Assembly (NCBI RefSeq): GCF_028864145.1
Contig: NZ_JARBHJ010000017.1
Coordinates: forward strand, 1 to 45,454
Length of the DNA: 45,454 bases
Direction: 5' to 3'
Source of the DNA: Actinotignum schaalii
Lineage (GTDB): Bacteria; Actinomycetota; Actinomycetes; Actinomycetales; Actinomycetaceae
The translations under genes and the position numbers were made by a program. Each line of letters begins with the position of its first letter. Position 1 is the stretch's first letter. Shown here piece by piece: positions 1 through 7,316 of the stretch. The notes under the pieces are model-generated. The model was not told where the DNA came from. It did not search any database and worked only from the letters and a program-made list of their open reading frames with translations.

Positions 1-222
1 AGGAAATTATTGCTTGACCTGTGTCTGATATCCAGTCCTTATTAGTATCGAAACCAGACAATGACAATCATGATTCGAGAACACAGATACACCACTAACC
101 AGGACTTGACCTTCGACGGTTGGAAAGTAGTCCAGCTGTGTATGGTTTGACCGTTTACTGAAACCGAAATTTAGGCGCGTACGAGCCTTGGTCTAGGAAT
201 CTTCTTGCTCTAAGAAACAAAG
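1..222. other. Intergenic left edge, no gene seen
   Basis: All plus-strand frames are closed early by stops, and no minus-strand frame has a convincing start that would run off the left edge. The stretch is clearly poorer in GC than the genes to the right. By comparison with other actinobacteria, parB and parA are expected just beyond the left edge, but nothing of them is visible here. I see no tRNA-like or rRNA-like sequence in it. Confidence 0.5.
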
Positions 223-256
223 AGCGGGCAATGTTTCACGTGAAACATTGCCCGCT
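223..256. promoter_or_regulatory. parS: parS site inside a 34-bp perfect palindrome
   Basis: The core at 232-247 reads TGTTTCACGTGAAACA, the textbook ParB-binding parS consensus with no mismatch. The symmetry continues outward, giving two perfect 17-nt arms (223-239 and 240-256). The core is established as the nucleation site for ParB, which recruits ParA and SMC for origin segregation. The additional GC-rich arms are not needed for ParB binding and could form a hairpin in RNA, for example at the 3' end of the ddl-like transcript, whose stop codon is at 289. There is no T-run after it on either strand, so a classic intrinsic terminator is not supported. Confidence 0.93.
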
Positions 257-288
257 GCTTGGGGATTCTCCTGAAGTTACTATGCGCG

Positions 289-1281
289 CTACTTCGCCAT
301 ATCAGGGAGATCCTCCGGTTCGCTGACATCTCGATCCGCTGCGCGGTGCAGGATTTGCAGGTAAAGCAATTCGGGGCTGGTCCCATTTTCCCTTGCATAT
401 GCTTCGACCGCTTGGGGAAGTAGCGACGTCTCCGTCATTCCCGGTGCAATATTAACATCGATGACATACGGAGTACCATCTTTCAGGATCAGGTCGATTC
501 GGGACACATCGCGAAGTCGGAGGGTGGTATGTGCTGTGAGTGCTGCCTCTGTAACTCGAGTCTTTTCCTCATCAGAAAGACGAGCCGGTACATAGTACTT
601 AGCACGACCGGCGAAGTAGCGTGCGTCGTAATCATACGGCCCATCGGTTTCAATTTCGACCGGAGGAAGCGCGATAGGTCCATCGGCTCCATCAATAACC
701 GAAACAGAAACCTCAGTTCCGTCGATAAAGGTTTCGACATGCGCTTCTTCCCCGTAAGCGAAGCAATCGACCATTGCCCGGGGGAGGTCCCCCGGCTTAT
801 CAACGATAGTTACTCCCAGCGCTGATCCGCCCAAATTCGGCTTCACCACCAGCGGGAACTCATAGCGTTCCCCGAGAAGATCAAGAATAGGCGCGACTCC
901 GACTTCTCGGAAAAGAGCTTCCGGGAAGCTAACCGACCAGGGAACAGCAAGCCCGGCGTGGCGCAAAAGCGATTGAGCAACTGTTTTATTAGAGGCGATG
1001 CGAGCGGCGTTCGCCGTCGATCCTAAGAAACGGTACCCACTGAGAGAAAGCAGATCTTGAAGAGCTCCGTCTTCTCCGGTTGCGCCGTGCACCAGTGGCC
1101 AGACCACCGTAGGATTCATGGAGTTGAGGCGCTGGAGCAAGGTTGCATCAACATCGAGAACCTTGACCTGCGCGCCCGCTTCCCGCAGGAGCGTGGCGAC
1201 CCGACGCCCCGAACTCAGCGATACATCGCGTTCGTGCGTGAGACCACCGGCAAGAATAGCAACGGTCAGAATATTGTCCAT
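289..1281 (-). CDS. ddl: D-alanine--D-alanine ligase family protein
   Basis: ATP-grasp ligase that would join two D-alanines for the peptidoglycan stem peptide in the cytoplasm. The N-terminus has the Ddl-type AILAGGLTHERDVSLSSG segment, the middle has VVKPNLGGSALGV (ATP-grasp lysine and glycine-rich loop), and the C-terminus has DVNIAPGMTETSLLP, matching the metal- and substrate-binding end of Ddl enzymes. The usual Glu-x-Asn is Asp-Val-Asn here, a conservative change. I chose the internal ATG at 1281 (330 aa) because it follows a GGAGGG ribosome site; an in-frame ATG nine codons upstream lacks one. The gene sits next to parS, as does a similar ligase-like gene in related actinobacteria. A second canonical Ddl could exist elsewhere, so this copy may act on another substrate. 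Confidence 0.82.
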   Translation of the reverse strand: MDNILTVAILAGGLTHERDVSLSSGRRVATLLREAGAQVKVLDVDATLLQRLNSMNPTVVWPLVHGATGEDGALQDLLSLSGYRFLGSTANAARIASNKTVAQSLLRHAGLAVPWSVSFPEALFREVGVAPILDLLGERYEFPLVVKPNLGGSALGVTIVDKPGDLPRAMVDCFAYGEEAHVETFIDGTEVSVSVIDGADGPIALPPVEIETDGPYDYDARYFAGRAKYYVPARLSDEEKTRVTEAALTAHTTLRLRDVSRIDLILKDGTPYVIDVNIAPGMTETSLLPQAVEAYARENGTSPELLYLQILHRAADRDVSEPEDLPDMAK

Positions 1282-1335
1282 TTTCCCTCCGGACTTCACT
1301 CTACTCATCAGTGATGAGAACCGATAGCAATCGAA

Positions 1336-2619
1336 TTACTTCGTTGCCTGTGGCGAGGAATCATCCACGCCGAACATTTGGACTAGATCATTTTCTTGGC
1401 TAATAACTTCACCGAGCCTGCGCACGCCCTCGGTAATGCGTTCCGGGGTGGGGTAGCAGAAAGACAGGCGCATATGGTCATTACCCTGGCCGTCGGCGAA
1501 GAAGGCAGTGCCGGAAACGTACGCTACGAGGTTCTTCACCGCGCGGGGCAGCATTTCATGCGCGTTCAGTCCGCCGGGTAATTTTACCCAGGTATAGAAG
1601 CCACCGCGTGGCTTATTCCAGGTACACATGGGCATGTATTTCTCGAGCGCAGCCTGCATGGCCTGGCCCCGCTCGGCGTACATACCGCGGTATTCCTTGA
1701 CCTGCTGGTACCAATCATAGGTACGCAGATACTCCGCGATAGCGAGCTGACCAAAAGTGGTCGGGCACAGGATCGCATTTTCCGCGGCGAGGGTAAGACG
1801 CGCACTCAGCGCAGCCGGTGCCAGCGCCCAGCCCACCCGGAACCCCGGTGCGAAGGTCTTGGAGAAAGATCCCAGGTATACAACACCATCCGGGTTGAAG
1901 GTTTGGATGGCAGGAATGGGGTCACCGTCAAAGCCAAGCAGACCGTAGGGATTATCTTCCACGATAAGAACATGGTGCTTATCGCAGATTTCGGCAATGC
2001 GCTGGCGGCGTTCCTCGGATTGGCTTACACCGGCAGGGTTGTGGAAATTCGGGATGGTGTACAGGAACTTGATCGGCTTCCCAACGGCCTCCAGATCCTT
2101 GATGGTTTCCTCAAGCTGCTCCGGAATTAGGCCATTGGCATCCATTTCTACGTGCACTACATGGGCTTGGTACGCACGGAAAGTTCCCAAGGCCCCAACA
2201 TAGGAAGGCGCTTCGGCAATAACAACATCGCCCGGGTTAATGAAGATTTGGGAAACAAGATCGAGGGCCTGCTGGCTGCCGGTCGTAATATTGATGTCGT
2301 CCGGGTGGGCGCGAATACCCTCGGGCCGCATAACCTCCACGATCATTTCGCGGAGCTCTTCGGTGCCCTGGCCACCGCCGTACTGTAGCATTTTAGCCCC
2401 GTTATTACGGATGAGCCGTGCAGTCATTTCCGCGAGAAAGTCTAAAGGTAGCCCGCTGATATTAGGCATTCCCCCTGCAAGAGACACAACTTCGGGGCGA
2501 TTTGCAACCGCGAAAAGCTGACGAACCTCAGATTGCTTCATTCCTAAAGCTCGATCAGCATAGACATTGTACCATGGATCAAGTCTGGTAAATCCGGGAC
2601 CGGCGTGCTGCTCGCCCAT
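1336..2619 (-). CDS. PLP-dependent class I/II aminotransferase (2-aminoadipate/MocR-like fold)
   Basis: A 427-aa fold-type I aminotransferase. The schiff-base lysine is in GSFSKTFAPGFRVGW, preceded by the PLP-contacting IVEDNPYG aspartate/tyrosine and the asparagine of YTIPNFHNPAG. The N-terminus (SLAGGMPNISGLP) is like LysN/2-aminoadipate aminotransferases and the catalytic half of MocR proteins, but there is no N-terminal GntR domain. The exact amino donor cannot be read from sequence. The ATG at 2619 has an AAGGAG ribosome site five bases upstream. It lies 54 bp upstream of the ddl-like gene on the same strand, so the two are probably co-transcribed; an aminotransferase-ligase pairing next to parB is common in this family of bacteria. 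Confidence 0.85.
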   Translation of the reverse strand: MGEQHAGPGFTRLDPWYNVYADRALGMKQSEVRQLFAVANRPEVVSLAGGMPNISGLPLDFLAEMTARLIRNNGAKMLQYGGGQGTEELREMIVEVMRPEGIRAHPDDINITTGSQQALDLVSQIFINPGDVVIAEAPSYVGALGTFRAYQAHVVHVEMDANGLIPEQLEETIKDLEAVGKPIKFLYTIPNFHNPAGVSQSEERRQRIAEICDKHHVLIVEDNPYGLLGFDGDPIPAIQTFNPDGVVYLGSFSKTFAPGFRVGWALAPAALSARLTLAAENAILCPTTFGQLAIAEYLRTYDWYQQVKEYRGMYAERGQAMQAALEKYMPMCTWNKPRGGFYTWVKLPGGLNAHEMLPRAVKNLVAYVSGTAFFADGQGNDHMRLSFCYPTPERITEGVRRLGEVISQENDLVQMFGVDDSSPQATK

Positions 2620-2639
2620 ACGTTCTCCTTCTCTTTTAA

Positions 2640-2652
2640 CACACTAAGTGTG
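2640..2652. promoter_or_regulatory. Short palindrome upstream of the aminotransferase gene
   Basis: CACACT-a-AGTGTG is a perfect 6-bp inverted repeat about 20 bp upstream of the aminotransferase start. It could be a small operator. The remainder to 2825 (about 170 bp) shows no gene and no clear terminator. Confidence is low because such short palindromes occur by chance. Confidence 0.25.
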
Positions 2653-2825
2653 CCACGCTCGCGGCCGCGATAAAACAATGTCCGCTGGTGTGCTTCACGG
2701 ATCACTCACTCGCGAGACCATTGCGGCATCATCGCGGGATTACCGCGGAGCTACCGCAGTCCGGGCGTACGAGCCCTATGGGGCAGTAGCGTACCCGCAA
2801 AGAAAGGTGCCTGTCAGCAATGCGT

Positions 2826-3458
2826 TTATTCGGATGCCGCAAGTTTCGGGAGTTCCGCGAGTCTCCCGAGGCTTGAGAGTTGCGTCAGAATTTCAGCGCG
2901 GATCTCAAGTTTAGGAACCAACCCCGCAAACCGTGCATATTCCCTGCCCTGGTGCACAAGAAGCAAGGTTGGCAGCCACTCGAGCCGCAGAATAAAAGCA
3001 GCGATGTCGTCCCACGGATTCGTCGCGCGAGTATCGGCGGAACCGGCATTCGCGGGGTCACTATCCGTAGGGTCACTATCCGCGGGGCAACCACTCACAG
3101 GCCCACCTTCCGCGGGATCAATACCGCCATAACCCAGAGCATGCTGAATTGCGCGGGTTACTTCCGCGGAGAGCTCCGAAAAATCGATCTGATGCTCCGG
3201 AGCGCCACCGGGCAGAATATGCTGAGTCACAGCGTCCGCTCCAGCAGCAGCGGTGGTTTCGTAACCGCGCCGCGGGCCCACGGGTGGCTGGGTAAGAACA
3301 TCGAGGTTGACGCACCACGCGTCGAAGCTTACGTCCGGCATTAAACGATGAAGGTCGACGACGCTCTCCTCGAAAATCACGCGCATTGGCCGATCATAGG
3401 GAACCCACGAAGCCGTATAGAGCAGCAAAGTAGGAACTTCAGGTCGATACCTGGGCAT
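2826..3458 (-). CDS. Thioredoxin-fold protein lacking the CxxC motif
   Basis: About 210 aa from the ATG at 3458, which follows an AAGGA site; an ATG 15 codons upstream has none. The N-terminal TLLLYTASWVPYDRPMRV aligns with the thioredoxin active-site strand and helix (normally ...WCGPCR...), but both cysteines are replaced (Val and Asp). The C-terminal WLPTLLLVHQGREYARFAG keeps the cis-proline and the glycine/phenylalanine pattern of thioredoxin. Between the halves is a long polar insertion with a tandem DSDP repeat (15-bp DNA units at 3055-3084) that is unusual for the family. It lies just downstream of trxB, where trxA normally is. It therefore looks like the syntenic trxA relic that has lost redox chemistry and may be a binding protein. 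A true thioredoxin should be encoded elsewhere. Confidence 0.7.
   Translation of the reverse strand: MPRYRPEVPTLLLYTASWVPYDRPMRVIFEESVVDLHRLMPDVSFDAWCVNLDVLTQPPVGPRRGYETTAAAGADAVTQHILPGGAPEHQIDFSELSAEVTRAIQHALGYGGIDPAEGGPVSGCPADSDPTDSDPANAGSADTRATNPWDDIAAFILRLEWLPTLLLVHQGREYARFAGLVPKLEIRAEILTQLSSLGRLAELPKLAASE
3055..3084. repeat. Two tandem 15-bp units in the thioredoxin-like gene
   Basis: GGGTCACTATCCGTA is followed at once by GGGTCACTATCCGCG, two mismatches in 15. In frame on the minus strand they encode a doubled DSDP(A/T) segment in the insertion between the thioredoxin halves. This points to slippage-type expansion of a flexible linker. Confidence 0.8.
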
Positions 3459-3512
3459 GGTGCGTCCTTCCGGCCTAGCGGGTAGAAACCCTAGCTCCAC
3501 CATCCTAAACGT

Positions 3513-3551
3513 GAACCGGCGAGGCAGATCAGAAATCTACCTCGCCGGTTC
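3513..3551. repeat. 12-bp perfect stem-loop between trxB and the thioredoxin-like gene
   Basis: Arms GAACCGGCGAGG (3513-3524) and CCTCGCCGGTTC (3540-3551) are perfectly complementary, and the 15-nt loop contains a further AGAT/ATCT pairing. On the minus strand, the direction of both flanking genes, it is not followed by a T-run; on the plus strand it is followed by an A-rich stretch. It could act as a processing or attenuation structure between the two cistrons, or as a terminator without U-tract. Confidence 0.6.
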
Positions 3552-3633
3552 GAAATAATAAAATGAGCGGTACCCGCCCTAGATTACGCGGAATTCTCAC
3601 CACGGGAGTCCCGTAGTGCTCCCATCACAAGAG

Positions 3634-4608
3634 TTACGCCGCGCCACCAGCTGCGGCAGCCTGCGGGGCCGCAAGGTTCTCGAGGTAGCGTTCCGCATCG
3701 AGAGCCGCCCGGCACCCGGTGCCAGCTGCGGAAATAGCCTGGCGGTAGTACCGATCCACGACATCCCCGCAGGCGAAAACTCCGGGAACCGAGGTTTCGG
3801 TGTGCGGGTGGTTCACGACGATATAGCCGTCGTCGTCCAATTTAAGTTGCCCATCGAGAATTTTCGTACGTGGAAGATGACCGATGGCCACGAAAAGGCC
3901 GGTCACATCGAGATTCGAATCTTCTCCGGTCACGTTGTTGTGGAGAGTAATAGCGTTCATGGATCCGCCGTCTTCCCCGCGAATATCCGTGACTTCACTA
4001 TTCCAGTGCATCACGATCTTGGGGTTGGCCAGGAGGCGGTCCGCCATAATCTTCGAGGCGCGCAGCTCGTCGCGCCGGTGGATCACATGCACCTTGGTAG
4101 CGAAACGGGTAAGGAAGAGAGCATCCGTCACGGCGCTATCCCCGCCGCCCACCACGGCAATCTCCTGGTCTTTGAAGAAGAAGCCATCACAGGTGGCGCA
4201 GTAGGAAACCCCGCGGGAAGCGAACATGGTCTCGCCATCCAGACCGAGCTTCTTATAGGCCGATCCGAGGGCCAGGATAACCGTACGGGCCCGGAATTCG
4301 GATTCCTCAGTGCGCACGATTTTGACATCGCCGCTCAGGTCCATGGAGAGGGCGTCGTCGTACTCCATTTCGGCACCGAATTTTTCGGCCTGCTGCTGCA
4401 TATTAGCCATAAGGTCCGGGCCGAAGATTCCATCCGGGAAGCCCGGGTAGTTTTCCACCTCGGTGGTGGTCATAAGTGCGCCGCCGGCATCAATGGCACC
4501 GCCGATTACCAGCGGCTTGAGACCCGCGCGTGCGGTGTACAGCGCAGCGGTCCAGCCCGCCGGTCCGGATCCGACGATGATGACGTCACGAATATCGCTC
4601 TCGGTCAT
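3634..4608 (-). CDS. trxB: Thioredoxin-disulfide reductase
   Basis: A 324-aa flavoenzyme that transfers electrons from NADPH through FAD to thioredoxin. FAD dinucleotide-binding IVGSGPAGWTAA lies at the N-terminus. The redox pair is in GVSYCATCDGFFF, the NADPH site is VVGGGDSAVTDALFL followed by HRRDELRASK, and the second FAD contact is GVFACGDVVD. Length and motif order match bacterial low-molecular-weight TrxB. The ATG at 4608 is preceded by an AGGAG site. Its usual partner, trxA, is represented downstream only by a cysteine-less thioredoxin-like protein, so its real substrate must come from another locus. Confidence 0.96.
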   Translation of the reverse strand: MTESDIRDVIIVGSGPAGWTAALYTARAGLKPLVIGGAIDAGGALMTTTEVENYPGFPDGIFGPDLMANMQQQAEKFGAEMEYDDALSMDLSGDVKIVRTEESEFRARTVILALGSAYKKLGLDGETMFASRGVSYCATCDGFFFKDQEIAVVGGGDSAVTDALFLTRFATKVHVIHRRDELRASKIMADRLLANPKIVMHWNSEVTDIRGEDGGSMNAITLHNNVTGEDSNLDVTGLFVAIGHLPRTKILDGQLKLDDDGYIVVNHPHTETSVPGVFACGDVVDRYYRQAISAAGTGCRAALDAERYLENLAAPQAAAAGGAA

Positions 4609-4745
4609 ATTTCTCCTGTGTTTTTACGAGTGAGTGTGCCGCGTTGCGCGAGCACACCGCTCCCCATCGGGCACATCATTGGGTACAACGTCCTGGGATG
4701 TGCAGCTATTCCCAGCCGGTTGTAAACACCGACTGTAAACACCGC

Positions 4746-7280
4746 TTACTTCACGCCGATTTCGGAAATCTGCAGCTTGAACTGCCCCGCTGCGTTCTTG
4801 GGCAGCTCCGTGAACCACAGCACCACGTGATCACTGTTTACCGGCGTCGGTGCAGTAAGCGTTGTTTTCGCGCTCATGGGGCCTTCGTACACAACGGTGC
4901 CGCCGTTGGGCTGATCCGCGGTGGTATCACGCCACTGCACATGTCCACCCTGGCCACTCAACTGCAAAGTAACTTCCTTGACGGTGGACGGCTTCGCCAG
5001 CCGCAGCTCTATCCCCATCCCCTCTTTGAGCAAGCCGAATTTTGGATTTCGCAGGTATTCCCAGCTGGCCCATTCCGTCGCCGGATTCTTATCGATGGCG
5101 AGTGGAAGCGTCTGCGGGTAGTCTTCGTCAGCTTCACTCTTCTGCGGGTTAAGAAGATTCGCTGAAACAATCTGCGGCGTTGTGGAGCTGGGCGTGGCGC
5201 TCGCACTCGGCTGGGCACCCTGACCTTCCGAAGCCTGCGGATTGGCCGAAGCCGTGGGCGCGGCAGAAATAACCGGCGGCCGGGTGGACACGTCCGTGGG
5301 CCGGAAGAAAGTGGTCACAGCAAAGTACAAAGCCACTGCGACCAGGGCAATAGCGCCCGCAACGATGAGCTTGGAGGAGTCGAAGATACGCGATCCGAGA
5401 TCCCGCCCATTTTCCTCGTCGGTGATAATCGGCCGCGAAGGAGCGGGTGGCCGGGTGGCCGGCTTGCGATCTCCGCGGGTGCGGGCGGCAACTTTTGCCG
5501 GCGCTCCGCTCGCGCGCGCGACCTCGGAAATCGGGTGAATACGGGGCGCGGCCGGGGCAGAGTGATGAGAGGTAGCGGATGGTGGCCGGGTGATTGCGGC
5601 GGGCGCGACCGTGGCTGCGGATGTAGTTGCCGCTGCACTTCTCGGGGACGTATCACTTCCCCGGGATGACCCGCTTTCCTCGTCATCTCCAACGTTCATA
5701 ATGGAACGACGCTGCGGGCTCGCCGCACTGTGAACACTGTTTAAGGCAACCGTGGGTGCGGTATCGCGATCATGTTCCTGAGCAGTGGCTTCACCCTCTG
5801 CGCTTTCATATTGGGTGGCATCGCGCTCAGCACGGGCACGTTCGGCAGCTTCCTGTTCCGCAGCCTCGCGTTCGTATTCTTCCAGCTCACGTTCCGCTTC
5901 GCGTAACGAGGGGAAATGCGGCTGGAATCGCGGTGTTGCGGGATCCTGGGCGACGTCGCCGCCAGCGACATTGTTAGCACTGTGGCTATCAATGTGGACT
6001 GCGGGAGTTTCCTCAGTATTCGTTTCTCCCCGATCGGGGTAAGCAGTGTTTACCTCGGTTTCTTCATCGCGGAATTCCTCCGGGGAGACCCACTGCGGGT
6101 GGAGCTCCACCTCCGGAGCTGCGGTAATACCTAATTCGGTATCAACGTCGCCCTCGAAATTCGCCCCGGACACACCTTCGGGATCCAATTCCTGGGATCC
6201 AATAGCGGAGGAGGCCGATGCGGCGGAGGGAGCAACGGGAGTCTCATGAGCTTCGGACGGTTCGCCGGTTTCGGCCGGTTCGCCAGGATCATCGGATATC
6301 TCGCCAGTATCAGCGGAGCGTTCGCCCGTTTCAGGAAGATCAGCTGCCTCGCCAAAGTCCCCCGCCGCGCCGGATGCATCGGTGGCAGCTGCGGCGGCGT
6401 CGTGCTCAGAATCAGCGGCGCCGAAGGAAACGTGACTGGAACCCAAGGTGACGCGGCCAATAGCGCCCCCGCGTACGTGCCCGCCCAGCGGGTCGAAACC
6501 GAAACGGGAATCCCCGCCGCCGGGAAGCTGCGGCGCCACCAGCACCGGAGTGGGGAATTCACGCAGGTCAGGCCGATTGAAGGGGACGAGGCTGCGCAGT
6601 ACTTCCCCTGGGGAAAGCAGGCGTTCGGGGGAGAGGGTGCGCCGGAACACTTCGCGAATATCATCAGGGAGGGAATCATCGCGCGCCAGGGCCTCGAGCG
6701 TAGTTTCATCCGCCTGCGCGCCTTCGAGCAAGGTCGCCAAGAAAAGCACCAGGTCCGCGGCCTCGGCGTTATTGAGACTGGCCGGATCGTATTCATCCGT
6801 GCGCGCACCGGCCAGAGCAGCGTCAATACCGATGCCGTCCAGGTACACATCCCCGGCATCGCCCACCCGCACCCGCGAAGGCGTGATGCGCAAATGCCGC
6901 ATACCGCGCCCGGATACCTGGGTGAGGATCGCGGCGAGTTCACACACCACGGCCTTGGCTTGCTCGGGCGCGAAACCCTCCCCGTGCACATAGCCGGTGA
7001 GCGAGGTGCCCAGCGGGATCTCGCTCACCACGAAATTTTCGCCGACGGAAAGCGTGCGCACAATATGCGCGTCGTCGAGCAGCCCGGTGCGCCGCGCCGC
7101 GTCCAGCGCATCCGCGCGCGTGGGAATATCCCCGATGAGCAGCACCCGCACCGCGGTGCCAAGCGCATCATCCACGGCGTACCACTGCTCGGTACCCGCA
7201 ATATCAAGTTGCTCTTCGTACAAATTCTCCAGGCGGTAGCGACCGGCGAGAGTCATGCCCCTGGTTCCGATGGCGCTCAC
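4746..7280 (-). CDS. MurJ-associated pseudokinase with transmembrane segment and C-terminal discoidin-like domain
   Basis: 844 aa from a GTG at 7280 with an AAGGAGG site four bases away. Residues 1-270 resemble a Ser/Thr kinase that has lost its catalytic residues: the start GRYRLENLYEEQ has no glycine loop, the VAVK lysine is VRVL, HRD is HLR, and DFG is DGIG. A long acidic, Ala/Glu-rich linker follows, then a basic segment and a single membrane helix near residues 635-660 (LIVAGAIALVAVALYFAVTTF). Residues 705-844 look like an F5/8- or NPCBM-type beta-sandwich (AIDKNPATEWASW), predicted outside. In Mycobacterium (Rv3910), the same pseudokinase and carbohydrate-binding-like domain form the C-terminal part of the lipid II flippase MurJ. 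Here the flippase part is absent, so the protein looks like a split-off regulator that could bind FhaA-type partners. Confidence 0.75.
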   Translation of the reverse strand: MSAIGTRGMTLAGRYRLENLYEEQLDIAGTEQWYAVDDALGTAVRVLLIGDIPTRADALDAARRTGLLDDAHIVRTLSVGENFVVSEIPLGTSLTGYVHGEGFAPEQAKAVVCELAAILTQVSGRGMRHLRITPSRVRVGDAGDVYLDGIGIDAALAGARTDEYDPASLNNAEAADLVLFLATLLEGAQADETTLEALARDDSLPDDIREVFRRTLSPERLLSPGEVLRSLVPFNRPDLREFPTPVLVAPQLPGGGDSRFGFDPLGGHVRGGAIGRVTLGSSHVSFGAADSEHDAAAAATDASGAAGDFGEAADLPETGERSADTGEISDDPGEPAETGEPSEAHETPVAPSAASASSAIGSQELDPEGVSGANFEGDVDTELGITAAPEVELHPQWVSPEEFRDEETEVNTAYPDRGETNTEETPAVHIDSHSANNVAGGDVAQDPATPRFQPHFPSLREAERELEEYEREAAEQEAAERARAERDATQYESAEGEATAQEHDRDTAPTVALNSVHSAASPQRRSIMNVGDDEESGSSRGSDTSPRSAAATTSAATVAPAAITRPPSATSHHSAPAAPRIHPISEVARASGAPAKVAARTRGDRKPATRPPAPSRPIITDEENGRDLGSRIFDSSKLIVAGAIALVAVALYFAVTTFFRPTDVSTRPPVISAAPTASANPQASEGQGAQPSASATPSSTTPQIVSANLLNPQKSEADEDYPQTLPLAIDKNPATEWASWEYLRNPKFGLLKEGMGIELRLAKPSTVKEVTLQLSGQGGHVQWRDTTADQPNGGTVVYEGPMSAKTTLTAPTPVNSDHVVLWFTELPKNAAGQFKLQISEIGVK

Positions 7281-7316
7281 AGTTCCTCCTTGCCGTGCCT
7301 CGCGGCCACATTACTC

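Noticed and set aside
3616-4725. Long plus-strand reading frame opposite trxB
   Set aside because: It is a codon-bias shadow of trxB: no conserved motif, no start signal, and trxB is unmistakable on the other strand.
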